Shown here one piece after another: positions 11,001 through 12,397 of a stretch of 12,397 nt of DNA (within the stretch, counting starts at the first letter, position 1; each line of letters opens with the position of its first letter). Position numbers and translations under genes: made by a program. This stretch comes from Anaerotignum sp. Lineage in GTDB: Bacteria; Bacillota; Clostridia; Lachnospirales; Anaerotignaceae. The DNA lies in the NCBI GenBank assembly GCA_020024395.1, contig JAHHTV010000031.1:1-12397 (forward strand). Reading direction: 5' to 3'. The notes below the pieces were generated by a model, which worked only from the letters and a program-made list of their open reading frames with translations, had not been told where the DNA came from and ran no database searches.

Positions 11001-11873
11001 TGCACCACGAATTCTGTTTTTGAGTGCCAATTTTTTATTAAATTTGTAACGTCCTACTTTTGCCAAATCATAACGTTTGGGGTCAAAGAACATTCCTCTG
11101 AGCAAAGACTCTGAGCTTTCCACAGTAGGAGGTTCACCAGGACGTAGTTTTTTATAAATTTCAATCAAACCTTCTTCATAAGATTTGGAAACGTCTTTAT
11201 CTAATGTAGCCAAAATTTTGGGTTCATCACCGAATAATTCCAAAATTTCTGCATCTGTACCAATACCCAAAGCACGAATTAACACGGTTACAGGCACTTT
11301 TCTGGTTCTGTCCACTCTAACATAAAACACATCGTTTGAATCTGTTTCATATTCAAGCCAAGCCCCTCTGTTTGGGATAACGGTTGCAGAGAGCAATTTT
11401 TTACCCACTTTGTCGAAGTCAGATGCATAGTAAATACCGGGAGAACGTACCAGCTGGCTGACAATGACACGTTCTGCACCATTGATGATAAATGTACCGG
11501 TTTCTGTCATCAATGGGAAATCTCCCATAAAAATTTCTTGTTCTTTCAGTTCATCCAGTTCTCTGTTGTACAATCTTGCTTTCACTTTCAAAGCTGCTGC
11601 AAATGTTGCATCACGTTCTTTGCATTCTTCAATAGAGAATTTTGGTTCGGAATCCAATGTAAAATCAACCAGTTCCAATACCAAGTTTCCGCTGAAATCT
11701 GTAATAGGAGAAACATCCTCAAAAACTTCTTTCAAGCCTTCTTTCAAAAACCACTGGTAACTGTCTTTTTGCACCTCAATCAGATTGGGCATATCCAGAA
11801 CTTCATTGATTCTGGAATAGCTCATTCGTGTTGTGTCGCCAAAACGGAGTGCGTGAATTCTGTTTTTTTCCAT
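8013..11873 (-). CDS. rpoB: DNA-directed RNA polymerase subunit beta
   Basis: This is the beta subunit of RNA polymerase, 1286 residues and intact. Landmarks in order: an N-terminal protrusion and lobe starting [20 protein letters not shown]; the rifampicin-binding region around 489-520 ([20 protein letters not shown]); [16 protein letters not shown] (539-554); [18 protein letters not shown] (788-805); and [13 protein letters not shown] (944-956), whose K944 and K952 contact the RNA near the active site. In the rifampicin region, Q495, D498, H508 and S513 (E. coli Q513, D516, H526, S531) are all the sensitive-type residues. The last 50 or so residues are very acidic and end [10 protein letters not shown], as in other Clostridia. 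The ATG at 11873 has a moderate GAGGTG 5 bases upstream. Transcription should come from the promoter at 12241-12269 through a long structured leader. Confidence 0.99.
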   Translation of the reverse strand: MEKNRIHALRFGDTTRMSYSRINEVLDMPNLIEVQKDSYQWFLKEGLKEVFEDVSPITDFSGNLVLELVDFTLDSEPKFSIEECKERDATFAAALKVKARLYNRELDELKEQEIFMGDFPLMTETGTFIINGAERVIVSQLVRSPGIYYASDFDKVGKKLLSATVIPNRGAWLEYETDSNDVFYVRVDRTRKVPVTVLIRALGIGTDAEILELFGDEPKILATLDKDVSKSYEEGLIEIYKKLRPGEPPTVESSESLLRGMFFDPKRYDLAKVGRYKFNKKLALKNRIRGAKLAENVVDPMTGEVLAEAGEVLTAELCDIIQNSGTDHLFIQTEERTVKILTNRCVNIDAYLEEFGLTAEELGIKENVYYPVLEQILEEYDTAEEVKVAIKENMHELLPKHITLDDIVASINYVMQLDYDYGNVDDIDHLGNRRIRSVGELLQNQFRIGLSRMERVVRERMTTQDLAVVTPQALINVRPVTAAIKEFFGSSQLSQFMDQNNPLSELTHKRRLSALGPGGLSRERAGFEVRDVHHSHYGRMCPIETPEGPNIGLINTLATFARINEYGFIEAPYRKVDQSGDEPRVTDEFIYVTADEEENYNVAQANEPLDEVGHFVHKKVTGRHKEDIIEVDRSQIHLMDVSPKQMVSVATALIPFLENDDANRALMGSNMQRQAVPLMVTDSPIVGTGMEYKTAKDSGICAIAKKGGIVERVAANEIVIRNDDSMRDVYKLIKYQRSNQSTCLNQKPIINVGDRVEAGQIIADGASTSQGELALGKNPLIGFMTWEGYNYEDAVLLSEKLVQDDVYTSVHINEFEADARDTKLGPEEITRDIPNVGEDALRDLDERGIVRIGAEVHPNDILVGKVTPKGETELTAEERLLRAIFGEKAREVRDTSLRVPHGETGIIVDVKIFTRENGDDVGPGVNQLVRVYIAQKRKISVGDKMAGRHGNKGVVSRVLPVEDMPFLPNGRPLDIVLNPLGIPSRMNIGQVLETHLSLAAKVLDWKISTPVFDGANEIDIMDTLEMANDYVNTDWETFSEKWKPLLEGDIYDELYANRDHREEWKGVAINRDGKVSLRDGRTGEFFDNRVTIGYMHYLKLHHLVDDKIHARSTGPYSLVTQQPLGGKAQFGGQRFGEMEVWALEAYGAAYTLQEILTVKSDDIVGRVKTYESIVKGENIPEPGVPESFKVLLKELQSLALDIRVLREDQTEVEIKESIEDVDDLNVNIDGFEGEEDTFQRQRPMTAEEELVDFLFDDEEGTVHDNSDLLSDTFDMGDDLLDDYDEE

Positions 11874-11908
11874 CTTGTCACCTCTCGAATTTATCTATCA
11901 CACCGACA

Positions 11909-11936
11909 TTTGCACGAAACATTTCTTCCGTACAAA
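11909..11936 (-). other. Stable hairpin just upstream of rpoB
   Basis: An 11-bp stem (TTTGTACGGAA with TTTCGTGCAAA, including two G-U pairs) closes a 6-base loop. It ends 35 bases before the rpoB ATG and abuts the inverted repeat beginning at 11937, so the two helices could stack. No U-run follows, so it is not an intrinsic terminator. It may shape access to the rpoB ribosome binding site or protect a processed 5' end. Confidence 0.6.
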
Positions 11937-12032
11937 AATTTAGAATTGCCTAAACACAGTTAGACCTTTGCCTGCACTACCTTTGATCAGTAGCCATGAC
12001 AAAAGCCTCCTTCGTTTAAGAAATTCTAAATT
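11937..12032 (-). repeat. Long-range inverted repeat in the rpoBC leader
   Basis: Arms of 19 bases (11937-11955 and 12014-12032) pair in the transcript as 11 perfect base pairs, one mismatch, then 7 further pairs including one G-U. The 58-base loop holds an AAGGAGG Shine-Dalgarno directly beside the stem and the six-codon ORF at 11977-11997. This is too long and too well paired to dismiss as AT-rich chance. It could be a regulatory RNA element or the remains of a small palindromic repeat; the sequence alone does not decide. Confidence 0.6.
11977..11997 (-). CDS. Possible six-residue leader peptide ORF (MATDQR) in the rpoBC leader
   Basis: A perfect AAGGAGG (12006-12012) lies 8 bases before ATG GCT ACT GAT CAA AGG TAG. 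This ribosome binding site is stronger than that of rpoB itself, which starts 103 bases after the stop. The ORF sits in the loop of the leader inverted repeat, and ribosome loading here would affect that helix. It may be a regulatory upstream ORF. It could instead be a decayed gene start, since no coding-like continuation is evident. Whether it is translated is unknown. Confidence 0.35.
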   Translation of the reverse strand: MATDQR

Positions 12033-12038
12033 GCTTTT

Positions 12039-12055
12039 GAACAGTTTGACTGTTC
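12039..12055 (-). other. Short perfect hairpin in the rpoBC leader
   Basis: GAACAGT and ACTGTTC form a perfect 7-bp stem with a 3-base loop, 6 bases upstream of the 5' arm of the long inverted repeat. No T-run follows, so it is not a terminator. It could be an operator or a structural part of the leader. Confidence 0.5.
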
Positions 12056-12063
12056 TTCTGTAT

Positions 12064-12093
12064 CTAACCATAACATTTTTCTGTGCAAACCAT
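12064..12093 (-). CDS. Weak candidate nine-residue leader ORF (MVCTEKCYG)
   Basis: AGAGG (12100-12104) lies 6 bases before an ATG that opens nine codons and a TAG. The ribosome binding site is modest, and so short an ORF is easily found by chance. It is listed because it precedes the better-supported six-codon ORF in the same leader and is followed by the hairpin at 12039-12055. Confidence 0.15.
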   Translation of the reverse strand: MVCTEKCYG

Positions 12094-12240
12094 GCATTTC
12101 CTCTTTTGCCATTACCAAAAAGCATTGATTTTATCGACTTTTCGGATATTCGCAAAAAAAGGATTGAAATTTGTCATACCCTATGCTATACTGCACTTAT
12201 GCAATATGGGTTTGTATGCTTGTTTGCCAATGTGTGTGAT

Positions 12241-12269
12241 ATTTTACCATAACATAGGCACTGTGTCAA
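12241..12269 (-). promoter_or_regulatory. Consensus sigma-A promoter for rpoBC
   Basis: A perfect TTGACA (12269-12264), a 17-bp spacer and TAAAAT (12246-12241) with an upstream TGG extended -10 element form one of the best promoters in the window. Transcription should start near 12234, leaving about 360 untranslated bases before rpoB. The 11874-12240 stretch carries the leader hairpins and mini-ORFs listed here and no convincing longer gene. Confidence 0.85.
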
Positions 12270-12397
12270 GCCTTTTTCTGATTTTCTGCGGTTTTTCCGC
12301 TTTTTTTATTGTCTTTTTTTCTCTCCCATTTGCACAATGCACTACCCCTCTTTTCTGCTTTTTTCCCACTTGTTTTTTATAATAGATAACAAATTAT
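12270..12397. other. AT-rich region upstream of the rpoBC promoter, no gene seen
   Basis: These 128 bases are dominated by runs of A or T. I see no gene with a ribosome binding site and no family resemblance. A GCGG-TTTTT-CCGC hairpin (12288-12300) followed by seven T on the plus strand resembles a weak terminator with only a 4-bp stem. The end of whatever gene precedes rpoB, often rplL, must lie beyond the window. Confidence 0.5.

Noticed and set aside
11940..12155. 71-residue very basic ORF upstream of rpoB (minus strand)
   Set aside because: It starts at TTG with no ribosome binding site, crosses both arms of the leader inverted repeat, and resembles no family I know. Most likely a chance ORF in the untranslated leader.
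12288..12307. GCGG/CCGC hairpin followed by seven T on the plus strand
   Set aside because: The stem is only 4 bp and no plus-strand gene ends nearby, so it is not called as a terminator.
12083..12382. 99-residue hydrophobic plus-strand ORF opposite the rpoBC leader
   Set aside because: The hydrophobicity comes from T-rich sequence. It has no ribosome binding site and overlaps the rpoBC promoter on the opposite strand.

Overview
The window comes from an AT-rich, low-GC Gram-positive genome. The best match is an anaerobic Firmicute of class Clostridia, possibly Lachnospiraceae or a relative; this is inferred. The reasons are the Clostridia-type RpoB and RpoC (1286 and 1214 residues), strong AGGAGG-type ribosome binding sites, perfect sigma-A promoters, and a candidate NiCo-class riboswitch, a type known mainly from Clostridia and Erysipelotrichia. 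No mobile element, CRISPR array, tRNA or rRNA was found.

Left part (1-1850). A nearly complete exodeoxyribonuclease III gene runs leftward off the window. It is divergent from a rightward pair: a small ArsC/Spx-type thioredoxin-fold protein and a flavodoxin-fold protein with a compact four-cysteine motif like that of iron-sulfur flavoproteins. The divergent promoters overlap in the 107-bp gap. The pair ends at a bidirectional hairpin terminator.

Middle part (1820-4292). A leftward operon reads: strong promoter, structured leader, cation diffusion facilitator (CDF) metal exporter, omega-amidase-like nitrilase, and an unrecognised 152-residue protein that starts at TTG. The leader folds as a four-way junction whose helices compete with a downstream intrinsic terminator. 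This fits a metal-sensing (NiCo/czcD class) transcriptional riboswitch that permits exporter expression when metal is high.

Right part (4305-12397). rpoB and rpoC are transcribed leftward, 17 bp apart, and end at a strong palindromic terminator. They have their own consensus promoter at 12241-12269 and a leader of about 360 nt. The leader contains a long-range inverted repeat of 19-nt arms that encloses a perfect Shine-Dalgarno and a six-codon ORF, plus a strong hairpin just before rpoB. This leader is the least explained part of the window and the best candidate for undescribed regulation of RNA polymerase synthesis. The rplJ/rplL genes that often precede rpoB are not present within the 524 bp upstream.
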